64,000 nucleotides of DNA from assembly GCA_900766975.1 (NCBI GenBank), contig CAAFXO010000032.1, positions 40,633 through 104,632 on the forward strand, read 5' to 3'. Positions within the stretch are counted from its first letter, which is position 1. Each line of letters opens with the position of its first letter. Source of the stretch: Bacteroidales bacterium. Lineage in GTDB: Bacteria > Bacteroidota > Bacteroidia > Bacteroidales > Muribaculaceae. Below, piece by piece: positions 15,952 through 23,120 of the stretch. The position numbers were made by a program, and so were the translations under genes. The notes under the pieces are model-generated. The model saw nothing but the letters and a program-made list of their open reading frames with translations, was not told the DNA's origin and made no database searches.

Positions 15952-16413
15952 ATGGAGAAAACATTAGTATTATTGAAGCCCTCTTGCATCGCTCGCAACC
16001 TTGTCGGCGAGGTGATCAGCCGCATCGAGCGTAAGGGCCTTATCATTTGCGGTATGAAGATGATACAACTCGACATGGAGGTGGTGCGTGAGCATTATTC
16101 CCATCTTGTCGACAAGCCTTTCTTCCCCAAGTTGGCTGCTTCGATGATGTGTTCTCCCGTTATTGCTTTGTGCTTGAAGGGTGTTGATGTGGTCCGTGTA
16201 TTCAGAGAAATGACCGGTGTTACCAATGGCCGTAAAGCCGCTCCCGGTACGCTACGCGGTGATTTCTGCATGAGTGGCTCGCTCAACATCATCCATGCCA
16301 GCGATTCTGTCGAAAATGCAGAAATCGAAATCAATCGGTTCTTCCGCCCAGAAGAGGTCTTCGATTATAGCCCCGCCACCCTCGGATTTATCTACGAGAG
16401 CGACGAGATTTAA
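15952..16413 (+). CDS. ndk: Nucleoside diphosphate kinase
   Basis: A 153-residue protein from ATG 15952. An in-frame GTG at 15907 lies in the -7 box and is rejected. MEKTLVLLKPS opens the family fold; NGRKAAPGTLRGDF matches the nucleotide-binding loop and SLNIIHASDSVENAEIEI carries the phosphohistidine, His115. It transfers gamma-phosphate from ATP to NDPs. It differs slightly from E. coli Ndk in an insertion around FREMTGVTNGRKAAPGT but keeps the catalytic residues. Confidence 0.96.
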   Translation: MEKTLVLLKPSCIARNLVGEVISRIERKGLIICGMKMIQLDMEVVREHYSHLVDKPFFPKLAASMMCSPVIALCLKGVDVVRVFREMTGVTNGRKAAPGTLRGDFCMSGSLNIIHASDSVENAEIEINRFFRPEEVFDYSPATLGFIYESDEI

Positions 16414-16481
16414 TCCCCACTTCTTCCAATATTTTAATATTAATGCTGTTATTTAATTGATGGCTAAATTTTAGTGTTGTA

Positions 16482-17423
16482 ATGTTGAATTTAAAGAAAA
16501 TTTTCCTGCCTCTGCTTGCCGCCGCTATCGGCGTCTCTGCTCTTCAGGCTCAAAATATCTCGGGTGGCGACCAGCACTCTCGTGCTCATAAGCAACTCCT
16601 CGCTTCTCGTTCCAAATCCAACGACCGGATCAAACTCGTTGAGCAAAATACTTTCCTCGACCTTATGGATGATATCGAGCCGGAACCCGATATCTATACC
16701 GAAGGCTGGAATAGCAAGCGTGTCAACCCCTTCAAGGAGTCGGATGTGCCCAATTCAAAAGTGATCGATGTCACCGATTTCTGCATCCCCTGCAAGGGCC
16801 ATGTTACTTCCAACTATGGTTATCGCGCCAAGTTCGGCCGTATGCACAAGGGCGTTGACCTCGGCATTCGATCCAACGATACCATCTATGCAGCTTTCTC
16901 CGGTAAGGTCCGACTCACCAACTATGAGGCGCGCGGGTATGGTAATTATATTATCATCCGCCATCCTAATGGCCTTGAAACCGTTTATGGTCACCTCAAC
17001 CGTTCCCTCGTTAAGCCTGACCAAATCGTAAAAGCCGGTCAGCCGATCGGTCTCGGCGGTAGCACAGGCCGTAGCACCGGTCCTCACCTCCATTTCGAAA
17101 CTCGTTATATGGGTTATGCCATCAATCCCAGCGCTATCTTCGATTTCGCCAACCGCACTACCCATACCGACACTTATACCTTCACCAAGCAGACCTATAC
17201 CCAGCCTCGTAACTATGCCCCCTCTACCACTGTGGCTAAAAACGAGAAGTCTAATACATATCAGAGCGGTTCGAACAAACGCACCACTTATACTGTTAAG
17301 TCGGGCGATACACTCTCTTCGATAGCTCGCTCTTACGGTATGTCTGCAACAACCCTCCGCAAGATCAACGGTCTTGAATCAACCGACAAAATAAAAGTAG
17401 GTCAAGTCTTAAAACTTAAATAA
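16482..17423 (+). CDS. Secreted M23 peptidase with C-terminal LysM domain
   Basis: A 313-residue protein. A signal peptide (about 1-23, ending LQAQ) is followed by a ~75-residue linker and a LytM/M23 domain with zinc ligands H122 and D126 (MHKGVDLG) and HLHFE at 202-206, then a Tyr/Thr-rich linker and a LysM (269-313: YTVKSGDTLSSIARSYGMSATTLRKINGL). The catalytic set is complete, so it should cut peptide cross-links in periplasmic peptidoglycan and be held there by LysM. It follows ndk by 68 nt and ends at a clear terminator. Confidence 0.93.
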   Translation: MLNLKKIFLPLLAAAIGVSALQAQNISGGDQHSRAHKQLLASRSKSNDRIKLVEQNTFLDLMDDIEPEPDIYTEGWNSKRVNPFKESDVPNSKVIDVTDFCIPCKGHVTSNYGYRAKFGRMHKGVDLGIRSNDTIYAAFSGKVRLTNYEARGYGNYIIIRHPNGLETVYGHLNRSLVKPDQIVKAGQPIGLGGSTGRSTGPHLHFETRYMGYAINPSAIFDFANRTTHTDTYTFTKQTYTQPRNYAPSTTVAKNEKSNTYQSGSNKRTTYTVKSGDTLSSIARSYGMSATTLRKINGLESTDKIKVGQVLKLK

Positions 17424-17441
17424 TCACCCCTCCCCACAATA

Positions 17442-17474
17442 AGCAGAGTGAGCTAACCCTCGCTCTGCTTTTTT
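17442..17474 (+). terminator. Intrinsic terminator after the M23 peptidase
   Basis: AGCAGAGTGAG (17442-17452) pairs with CTCGCTCTGCT (17459-17469), one G-U pair, followed by Ts. Confidence 0.85.
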
Positions 17475-17510
17475 CATACCCTCTTTCACTTCCTCTATCA
17501 CTTCCTCTTT

Positions 17511-17936
17511 ATGCTTAAACTCCTTTTATCTGCTTTTATCGGTAGCGGCATCGGCGGCGCTATCCGATTCCTCGTCTCTCATTTCTTCACTTCGCGATCC
17601 TCTCTCTCTTCTCTCGCCTCGTCGGCTGAGGGAGCTTCTTTCTTCTCACTCTTCCCTTGGCATACTTTTCTGGTGAATATCGTCGGTTGCTTCATTATCG
17701 GTCTGATATATGCATGCATCGACCATAATATCCTCTCCATCTCCCCGGAGATGAAAACTTTCCTTACCGTCGGTATCTGCGGCGGATTGACCACCTTCTC
17801 CACTTTCTCTCACGAAAGCCTTATCCTCTTCCAGTCAGGTCATTCTATCACCGCTCTATGCTACATCATCCTTTCACTCAGCCTGGGCATCGGCGCCGCT
17901 CTCCTCGGCCACGTCATCATTAAGAGCGCGTTCTAA
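17511..17936 (+). CDS. crcB: Fluoride channel FluC/CrcB
   Basis: A 141-residue four-TM protein with FluC signatures: GSGIGGAIRF (11-20), WHTFLVNIVGCFIIG (with the conserved Asn), and GICGGLTTFSTFSHE, the TF-rich motif of TM3 that lines the fluoride pathway. These channels export F- as dual-topology dimers. The loop between TM1 and TM2 has a Ser/Phe-rich insert (residues 28-46). No fluoride riboswitch is recognisable in the 36 nt before the ATG, which are only pyrimidine-rich sequence. Confidence 0.93.
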   Translation: MLKLLLSAFIGSGIGGAIRFLVSHFFTSRSSLSSLASSAEGASFFSLFPWHTFLVNIVGCFIIGLIYACIDHNILSISPEMKTFLTVGICGGLTTFSTFSHESLILFQSGHSITALCYIILSLSLGIGAALLGHVIIKSAF

Positions 17937-18036
17937 ATAACACCTGTTTACCCTGCTATTACAGCTCTTCAGAGCAACGTTTTCCATCTACTTTAATCTA
18001 CTTTAACCAACAATATGGGTTGATTTTTAGTTTTTT

Positions 18037-18068
18037 TTTGCTTTCATCCCCGATTTTTATTAATTTTG
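18037..18068 (+). promoter_or_regulatory. Promoter for HU gene, 5 nt from the start codon
   Basis: TTTG (18037-18040), 20-nt spacer, TAATTTTG (18061-18068). The start codon is at 18074. Since transcription normally begins 4-7 nt after this box, the mRNA should begin at or within 2 nt of the ATG. Confidence 0.8.
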
Positions 18069-18073
18069 TGGTT

Positions 18074-18352
18074 ATGGATACTAAGACGCTTAATAATTTG
18101 GTGGCTGAGAAACTCGACCGCGACCCTGAAGAAGTGGCTTCGCTCATCAAGTCTCTCTCCGAAGTTATCGCCTCTCATCTTAAAGATGGCGACTCTATTG
18201 CCGTGCCCGGATTCGGCTCTTTCGAACCTCGCATCAAAGGTGAAAGAGTGGCTATACACCCCTCCAACGGCAAGAAAATTCTTGTGCCTCCCAAGATGAC
18301 TATGGCTTTCAAACCCTCGACTCTCCTTAAGCAAAAGGTCAATAAACAGTAA
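18074..18352 (+). CDS. HU-family DNA-binding protein
   Basis: A 92-residue HU/IHF-fold protein. Start ATG at 18074; the longer frame from 18020 overlaps the promoter. GDSIAVPGFGSFEPRIKGERVAIHPSNGKKILVPPKMTMAFKPS is the beta-arm with the family GFG.F core and DNA-contacting arm; the arm tip carries PSNGK in place of the more common RNPxTG. It probably acts as a nucleoid protein. It is followed after 19 nt by a second HU-type gene with a membrane anchor, so the pair may be co-transcribed. Confidence 0.9.
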   Translation: MDTKTLNNLVAEKLDRDPEEVASLIKSLSEVIASHLKDGDSIAVPGFGSFEPRIKGERVAIHPSNGKKILVPPKMTMAFKPSTLLKQKVNKQ

Positions 18353-18371
18353 CCTATTAATCTCGAATCTC

Positions 18372-19685
18372 GTGAACGAAAAAATTACTCTTCCTCTCCT
18401 GACTCAACTCTTGGCTCTCCACACCGGCGACTCAAGAAAGCAGTCGGAAGATTTTATCAAGGAGTTCTTCGGCGCTGTCTCCGCAGCCCTGGCTAATGGT
18501 GAACAAGTCAAAATCAAAGATTTTGGCGTGTTCAAAACTACTTTGGTCGGCGCCAGAAAGAGTGTTAACGTATCCACCGGCGAAGATCACGAGATTCCCG
18601 CCCACTATAAGGTCTCTTTTACACCATCCAAGGAGATCGCTGCCATCATCAACGAGCCCTTCGAGATGTTTGAAACCGTAGAACTAAACGACAACGTCTC
18701 CCTCGAAGATATGGAAACCCTCGACCCCTCGACCCCTGATGATGCCATATCCTCACTCGATTCGCAAGATGCCAACCAGGCGGAAACGGATACCGATCAG
18801 CCGGACCAGCCGGAACTGTCAGATAATGACCAGCCGGAACTGTCAGATAATGACCAGCCGGAACAGTCCGAGCCGGATAATTCACCGGTTTATGTCTTCG
18901 ATGATTCCGATTCTGATCACTCTCAACATTCCGTTGCAGTGAATAATCCTTCCGATGACAAAAATACATCTTCTATTGAAGACAAAATCGTATCCATCTC
19001 CGAAACTATCTCAACCGATGCTAATGGAGTCGTATGCGTTTCTGAAAGAATCAAATTCGTTTCTGATAATGACTCTTTTGTTTGTGAAGATATTTCTCCT
19101 AACGATGATGAGAATTCTTCCGATGATGAAGAAATTGCTCCGAAACCTGCCAAGGGCCGTTTCTGGCTCGGTTTCCTCTCCGGTTTAGCTGCCGCTTTCT
19201 TTGTCGCTTTCATCATCTACGGCACTTTCCTTTATATAGGTGATTCTCCATCTTTGCACTCCAATCAAGTGCAAACACCCTCCGACATTACCGCTAATGT
19301 AACATCAGCCGCCGACCAAGACGCCGATCACGCCGATGTTGCCCAACCTGCTACTCAATCCGCCGAGTCTGATCAGTCGGAACCGGAGCAGAAATCGACG
19401 GAGACTCCCGAGGTCAACACCCAGCCCTCCGATTCACCCCTCTACGACACTATCACAAAAACAAGATACCTCACCACAATGGCTAAGGATCACTATGGCA
19501 ATTACCACTTCTGGCCATATATCTATATGGAAAACCAAAAGTTCCTCGGCCATCCTGACCGTATCACCCCCGGTACGAAGATAGTCGTGCCTCCTCTCTC
19601 CAAGTATGGCGTCGACCCCTCCAACCCCGAACATATCAAAAAGGCTAAGCAGTTGGGCGTTGAAATCTACAAAAAATATCAATAA
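18372..19685 (+). CDS. Membrane-anchored HU-domain protein with periplasmic LysM-like domain
   Basis: Start is GTG at 18372; 437 residues. Residues 1-93 are an HU/IHF-type DNA-binding domain (VKIKDFGVFKT, then VSFTPSKEIAAIIN). Residues 100-260 are a very acidic, disordered spacer with an 8-residue repeat (DQPELSDN, twice plus a part). One TM helix follows (264-289), then a low-complexity Asp/Glu/Pro stretch and a C-terminal LysM-like module (about 360-410: LTTMAKDHYGNYHFWPYIYMENQKFLGHPDRITPG). The positive-inside pattern (PAKGR before the TM) puts HU in the cytoplasm and LysM in the periplasm. The architecture suggests tethering of DNA to the envelope; this is inference. Confidence 0.85.
   Translation: MNEKITLPLLTQLLALHTGDSRKQSEDFIKEFFGAVSAALANGEQVKIKDFGVFKTTLVGARKSVNVSTGEDHEIPAHYKVSFTPSKEIAAIINEPFEMFETVELNDNVSLEDMETLDPSTPDDAISSLDSQDANQAETDTDQPDQPELSDNDQPELSDNDQPEQSEPDNSPVYVFDDSDSDHSQHSVAVNNPSDDKNTSSIEDKIVSISETISTDANGVVCVSERIKFVSDNDSFVCEDISPNDDENSSDDEEIAPKPAKGRFWLGFLSGLAAAFFVAFIIYGTFLYIGDSPSLHSNQVQTPSDITANVTSAADQDADHADVAQPATQSAESDQSEPEQKSTETPEVNTQPSDSPLYDTITKTRYLTTMAKDHYGNYHFWPYIYMENQKFLGHPDRITPGTKIVVPPLSKYGVDPSNPEHIKKAKQLGVEIYKKYQ
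18804..18868 (+). repeat. 24-bp in-frame tandem repeat inside the HU-LysM gene
   Basis: A 24-bp unit is repeated perfectly at 18804-18827 and 18828-18851, with a partial third copy to 18868. It encodes DQPELSDN in the acidic spacer, so copy number could vary without breaking the frame. Confidence 0.85.
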
Positions 19686-19771
19686 CATCCTCGTTCGATT
19701 CCCACTTCTTTCCCTTTCCCCATACATCTACCACTTTTTATAGAAATATTTTTACTTTTTTCTTCAAAATA

Positions 19772-19803
19772 TTTGCAAATCTCATTTATATGTGCTAACT
19801 TTG
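19772..19803 (+). promoter_or_regulatory. Promoter for tRNA-Cys
   Basis: TTTG (19772-19775), 20-nt spacer, TAACTTTG (19796-19803), 18 nt before the tRNA. Confidence 0.82.
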
Positions 19804-19821
19804 CACTCGCAATCAGCTAAT

Positions 19822-19895
19822 GGTTCCATGTCCGAGTGGTTAGGTACCGGTCTGCAAAACCGTTTACACCAGTTCGAATCTGGTTGGAACCTCCA
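19822..19895 (+). tRNA. tRNA-Cys (GCA anticodon), CCA encoded
   Basis: The acceptor GGTTCCA pairs with TGGAACC. The anticodon loop CTGCAAA reads GCA, the T loop is GTTCGAATC, and discriminator U73, typical of tRNA-Cys, is followed by an encoded CCA. Confidence 0.95.
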
Positions 19896-19905
19896 CCAAT
19901 CTATT

Positions 19906-19944
19906 GAGGATGTATCATAATAATCGATACATCCTCTTTTTTTT
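19906..19944 (+). terminator. Terminator of tRNA-Cys
   Basis: GAGGATGTATC (19906-19916) and GATACATCCTC (19926-19936), an 11-bp stem, followed by eight Ts. Confidence 0.88.
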
Positions 19945-19971
19945 AATACACCCCCTTTTCGTTATATTCCT

Positions 19972-20730
19972 ATGAAATTCGTTGTCCTTATCCCTGCCAG
20001 ATACGAATCTACCCGATTCCCCGGCAAGCCTCTCGCCAAGATAGGTGGCGAGGAGATGATCATTCGCGTTTGTCGCCAAGTTGCCAAAACCGGCCTCCCT
20101 CTCGCTGTCGCTACTGACAATGACCTGATCGCCCAAACTGTCAGAAATGCCGGTTTCGATGCCGTTTTGACCGCATCTACCCATCGTAGCGGCACCGAAC
20201 GCGTAGAGGAGGCTTATCGAAATATCCACTCTGATGCCGATGTTGTCATCAATGTACAAGGCGATGAACCATTCATCGATCCCCGTCAGATACTTTCATT
20301 ATCCGAAATCTTTAAGTCAAATCCCGACACTGATATCGCCACTTTGGCTCGTCCCTTCGACCCCGCTCTCGGTTTCGATGCCCTCCAAGATCCCAACCTC
20401 GTCAAGGTGGTTATGTCTCAGCAGGGTAGGGCTCTATATTTCTCGCGAAGCGTTATCCCTTTCGTGAGAAATACCCCAACTGATGATTGGCTTAGAAAGG
20501 TGCAGTATTATTCACATATAGGCATTTATGCCTACCGAGCTTCGGCTCTCTCCAAGATCGTTTCTCTCCCTCCAGCACCCTTGGAAACGGTCGAAAGCCT
20601 CGAACAACTTCGCTGGTTGCAGCAGGGCATCGTGATCAATGTCGGCATATCTTCTTTCCCTACCATCGGCATTGATACTCCCCAAGACCTCGAAAATGCA
20701 GAAATGTTCCTGAAAAATATTGCCGAGTAG
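19972..20730 (+). CDS. kdsB: 3-deoxy-manno-octulosonate cytidylyltransferase (CMP-KDO synthetase)
   Basis: A 252-residue cytidylyltransferase: VLIPARYESTRFPGKPLAKIGG (residues 4-25, CTP-binding), AVATDNDLI, HRSGTERV, VINVQGDEPFI with the metal-binding Asp, and YYSHIGIYAYR. It activates KDO with CTP for transfer to lipid A. It starts 27 nt after the tRNA-Cys terminator and no promoter box was recognised in that short space. kdsA lies 4.4 kb upstream. Confidence 0.97.
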   Translation: MKFVVLIPARYESTRFPGKPLAKIGGEEMIIRVCRQVAKTGLPLAVATDNDLIAQTVRNAGFDAVLTASTHRSGTERVEEAYRNIHSDADVVINVQGDEPFIDPRQILSLSEIFKSNPDTDIATLARPFDPALGFDALQDPNLVKVVMSQQGRALYFSRSVIPFVRNTPTDDWLRKVQYYSHIGIYAYRASALSKIVSLPPAPLETVESLEQLRWLQQGIVINVGISSFPTIGIDTPQDLENAEMFLKNIAE

Positions 20731-20747
20731 CAATTTTTTTGACTTTA

Positions 20748-20782
20748 TTTGCCCAAAAACTGCAATATTTTCATTAATTTTG
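20748..20782 (+). promoter_or_regulatory. Promoter for the pyrophosphate-dependent phosphofructokinase
   Basis: TAATTTTG at 20775-20782, with TTTG at 20748-20751; the 23-nt spacer is slightly long. Leader about 32 nt. Confidence 0.6.
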
Positions 20783-20820
20783 CAGTCGGAAACTAATATG
20801 ACAATAACCCATATAATTTT

Positions 20821-22479
20821 ATGAAAAAAAGTGCGCTTCAGAAGGTTAGGGCTGAGTACCAGCCTAAACTTCCTAAAGTCCTCCAAGGATCGGTAAAAGT
20901 TAAGGTAGGTGAGGCTACTGAATCTGTGGCTAACCAGAAAGAAATCAAGGAGCTGTTCCCCTATACTTACGGTATGCCCGTTGTTGAGTTCGAGCATGAT
21001 GACACTCCCGCTCGCGTCGACGAACCCTTCAACGTAGGTATCATCCTCTCCGGCGGTCAAGCCCCCGGCGGTCACAACGTGGTCAGCGGTATCTTCGATG
21101 GCCTCAAATATCTCAATAAGGAGAACCGTCTCTATGGTTTCCTCATGGGTCCCTCAGGTTTCATCAACCATCAATATATGGAACTTACTGCCGGTATCAT
21201 CAAGGATTATCGCAACACCGGCGGTTTCGATATCATCGGTTCCGGCCGTACCAAACTCGAAAAGCCGGAGCAGTTCGACGAAGGTCTCAAGATCTTGAAA
21301 GAACTCAACATCCGCGCTCTCGTAATCATCGGTGGTGACGACTCTAACACCAACGCTGCCGTGCTCGCCGAGTATTACAAGAATATCGGCGCCAACGTGC
21401 AGGTGATCGGTGTCCCCAAGACCATCGACGGTGACCTTAAGAATGCTTGGATCGAGACTTCTTTCGGTTTCGACACCGCTTGCAAGGTCTATAGCGAGGT
21501 GATCGGTAACATCCAGCGCGACTGTAACTCTGCCAAGAAGTATTATCACTTCATCAAGCTCATGGGTCGCTCTGCTTCTCACATCGCTCTCGAGTGCGCT
21601 CTCCAGACTCAACCAAACATATGCCTTATCTCTGAGGAAATCCAAGCTAAGCGCATGACTCTCGACAATATCGTTAGCTACATCTGCTACGTTATCTCCG
21701 AGCGCGCTAAACTCGGCTGGAATTTCGGTACTGTCCTCGTGCCCGAAGGTCTTATCGAGTTCATCCCCTCGATGAAGGCTCTTATCAGCGAACTCAACGA
21801 CGTAATCGAGGAGCACAGCGAGGAGATCGCAAGCAAGGAAGAGGTCGAAAAACTCGAGTGCATCCACTCTTATCTCTCTCCTGTCAATGCTGCCCTCTAT
21901 CACAGCCTCCCCAAGAATATCGCTCTCCAGCTCAGCCTCGACCGCGATAGCCATGGTAATGTGCAGGTTTCGCTCATCGAAACTGAAAGCCTCCTCTCTG
22001 AGATGGTGGCTAAACGTCTCGAGGAGATGGCTGCTGCCGGCGAGTATAGCGGCAAGTTCAACGCTCAGCACCACTTCTTCGGCTATGAAGGCCGCTGCGC
22101 TGACCCCACTAACTTCGATGCCGACTATACTTACGCGCTCGGTTATAACGCTGCTATGCTCATCAATGCCGGTCTCACCGGTTATATGTCGAGCGTTCGC
22201 AACCTCACCGAGCCCTCTGAAAATTGGATCGCCGGCGGTATTCCTATCACTATGATGATGAACATGGAGCGTCGTAAGGGTGAAATGAAGCCTGTGATCC
22301 AGAAGGCTCTGGTCAACCTTAATGGTCGTCCTTACCTCAAGTTCGCTTCTATGCGCGAGACTCTCGCTCTCAATACTCTCTATCAATATCCCGGCCCAAT
22401 CCAGTATTTCGGCCCCGCTGAAATCTGCGACCGTCCCTCGATGACACTCCTCCTCGAACATAATAAGGAGATCAACTAA
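20821..22479 (+). CDS. Diphosphate--fructose-6-phosphate 1-phosphotransferase
   Basis: A 552-residue PFP of the long (plant-beta/Bacteroidetes) type. Seen: ILSGGQAPGGHNVVSG (phosphate loop), IIGGDDSNTNA where the Asp after GGD marks pyrophosphate rather than ATP use, GVPKTIDGDLKN (catalytic TIDGD), and MGRSASHIALECALQTQPN. It reversibly phosphorylates fructose-6-phosphate with PPi at the control point of glycolysis. Codon use is strongly biased, as expected for a highly expressed gene. It has its own promoter and a strong terminator. Confidence 0.95.
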   Translation: MKKSALQKVRAEYQPKLPKVLQGSVKVKVGEATESVANQKEIKELFPYTYGMPVVEFEHDDTPARVDEPFNVGIILSGGQAPGGHNVVSGIFDGLKYLNKENRLYGFLMGPSGFINHQYMELTAGIIKDYRNTGGFDIIGSGRTKLEKPEQFDEGLKILKELNIRALVIIGGDDSNTNAAVLAEYYKNIGANVQVIGVPKTIDGDLKNAWIETSFGFDTACKVYSEVIGNIQRDCNSAKKYYHFIKLMGRSASHIALECALQTQPNICLISEEIQAKRMTLDNIVSYICYVISERAKLGWNFGTVLVPEGLIEFIPSMKALISELNDVIEEHSEEIASKEEVEKLECIHSYLSPVNAALYHSLPKNIALQLSLDRDSHGNVQVSLIETESLLSEMVAKRLEEMAAAGEYSGKFNAQHHFFGYEGRCADPTNFDADYTYALGYNAAMLINAGLTGYMSSVRNLTEPSENWIAGGIPITMMMNMERRKGEMKPVIQKALVNLNGRPYLKFASMRETLALNTLYQYPGPIQYFGPAEICDRPSMTLLLEHNKEIN

Positions 22480-22504
22480 TCCATCCAAAATATATGGATT
22501 CTTC

Positions 22505-22535
22505 AAAAAGGCAGCGCTATAAACGCTGCCTTTTT
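22505..22535. terminator. Terminator after the phosphofructokinase gene
   Basis: AAAAAGGCAGCG (22505-22516) and CGCTGCCTTTTT (22524-22535) with a 7-nt loop; the symmetrical A and T runs could stop transcription from either side. Confidence 0.88.
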
Positions 22536-22568
22536 GCTTATTTTCAGTTTCTATACATGCCCCTATTA

Positions 22569-22599
22569 TTGTAGATTTTATAAATTATCATTATCTTTG
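22569..22599 (+). promoter_or_regulatory. Promoter for the thioredoxin-lipoprotein gene
   Basis: TTG (22569-22571), 20-nt spacer, TATCTTTG (22592-22599); leader about 20 nt. Confidence 0.72.
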
Positions 22600-22623
22600 C
22601 CGTCTAATATATATTTTTTTATT

Positions 22624-23100
22624 ATGATTAAGAACTTTCTTAAGAGTCTCGCACCCTCTTTTCTGATCCTCTCTCTCGTACTAATCACCTCTTGTTCAGG
22701 TGGAAGTAAGCAGAATGAGAAGGATAGTGCCCCCACGCCGGCTGTCGATACCGCTGTCGTTGCGGCTTCATCTCCCTCCTCTCTTCTCGCCAATGACTCT
22801 ACTGCCGGTCGCCCGACAGTGATCGATTTCTTTGCCACTTGGTGCGGCCCTTGCCGACAGATCGCTCCCCTCTTCGATAAGTTGCAGAGTGAGTATGGAG
22901 ACCTCCTCAATTTCAAACGTGTCGATGTCGACCTAAATGAGGATCTCGCTCGTCAATATAACATCGAGGCTATGCCCACCTTCATCATTCTCGATGCCGA
23001 GGGTAAGGAGGTGACTCGTCTCGTTGGCGCTGACCCTCAAGAGCTGGCTAAGCTCGTCTCTTCCATCGCTCAGCAAGCCAAAAATGATAGTAGCAAATAA
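22624..23100 (+). CDS. Thioredoxin-fold lipoprotein
   Basis: Start ATG 22624; a longer frame begins at 22534, inside the previous terminator. The 158-residue product has a signal peptide with lipobox LITSC, a short Ser/Ala-rich linker, and a thioredoxin domain with VIDFFATWCGPCRQIAPLFDKL (the CGPC redox pair) and the cis-Pro loop in EAMPTFIIL. It should be an envelope-anchored thiol oxidoreductase. It lies 20 nt upstream of the MFS gene and may share its transcript. Confidence 0.9.
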   Translation: MIKNFLKSLAPSFLILSLVLITSCSGGSKQNEKDSAPTPAVDTAVVAASSPSSLLANDSTAGRPTVIDFFATWCGPCRQIAPLFDKLQSEYGDLLNFKRVDVDLNEDLARQYNIEAMPTFIILDAEGKEVTRLVGADPQELAKLVSSIAQQAKNDSSK

Positions 23101-23120
23101 TTTAAAACATCATATCTATT

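Noticed and set aside
17475..17510. Possible fluoride riboswitch before crcB
   Set aside because: Only 36 pyrimidine-rich nt separate the terminator from the ATG; no room and no motif.
21154..22506. Antisense frame of 450 codons opposite the phosphofructokinase gene; similar long antisense frames at 43657-44793, 45781-46602 and 62879-63793
   Set aside because: They have no recognisable domains or start signals and arise from the strong codon bias of the real genes, which leaves few stops in the shadow frame.
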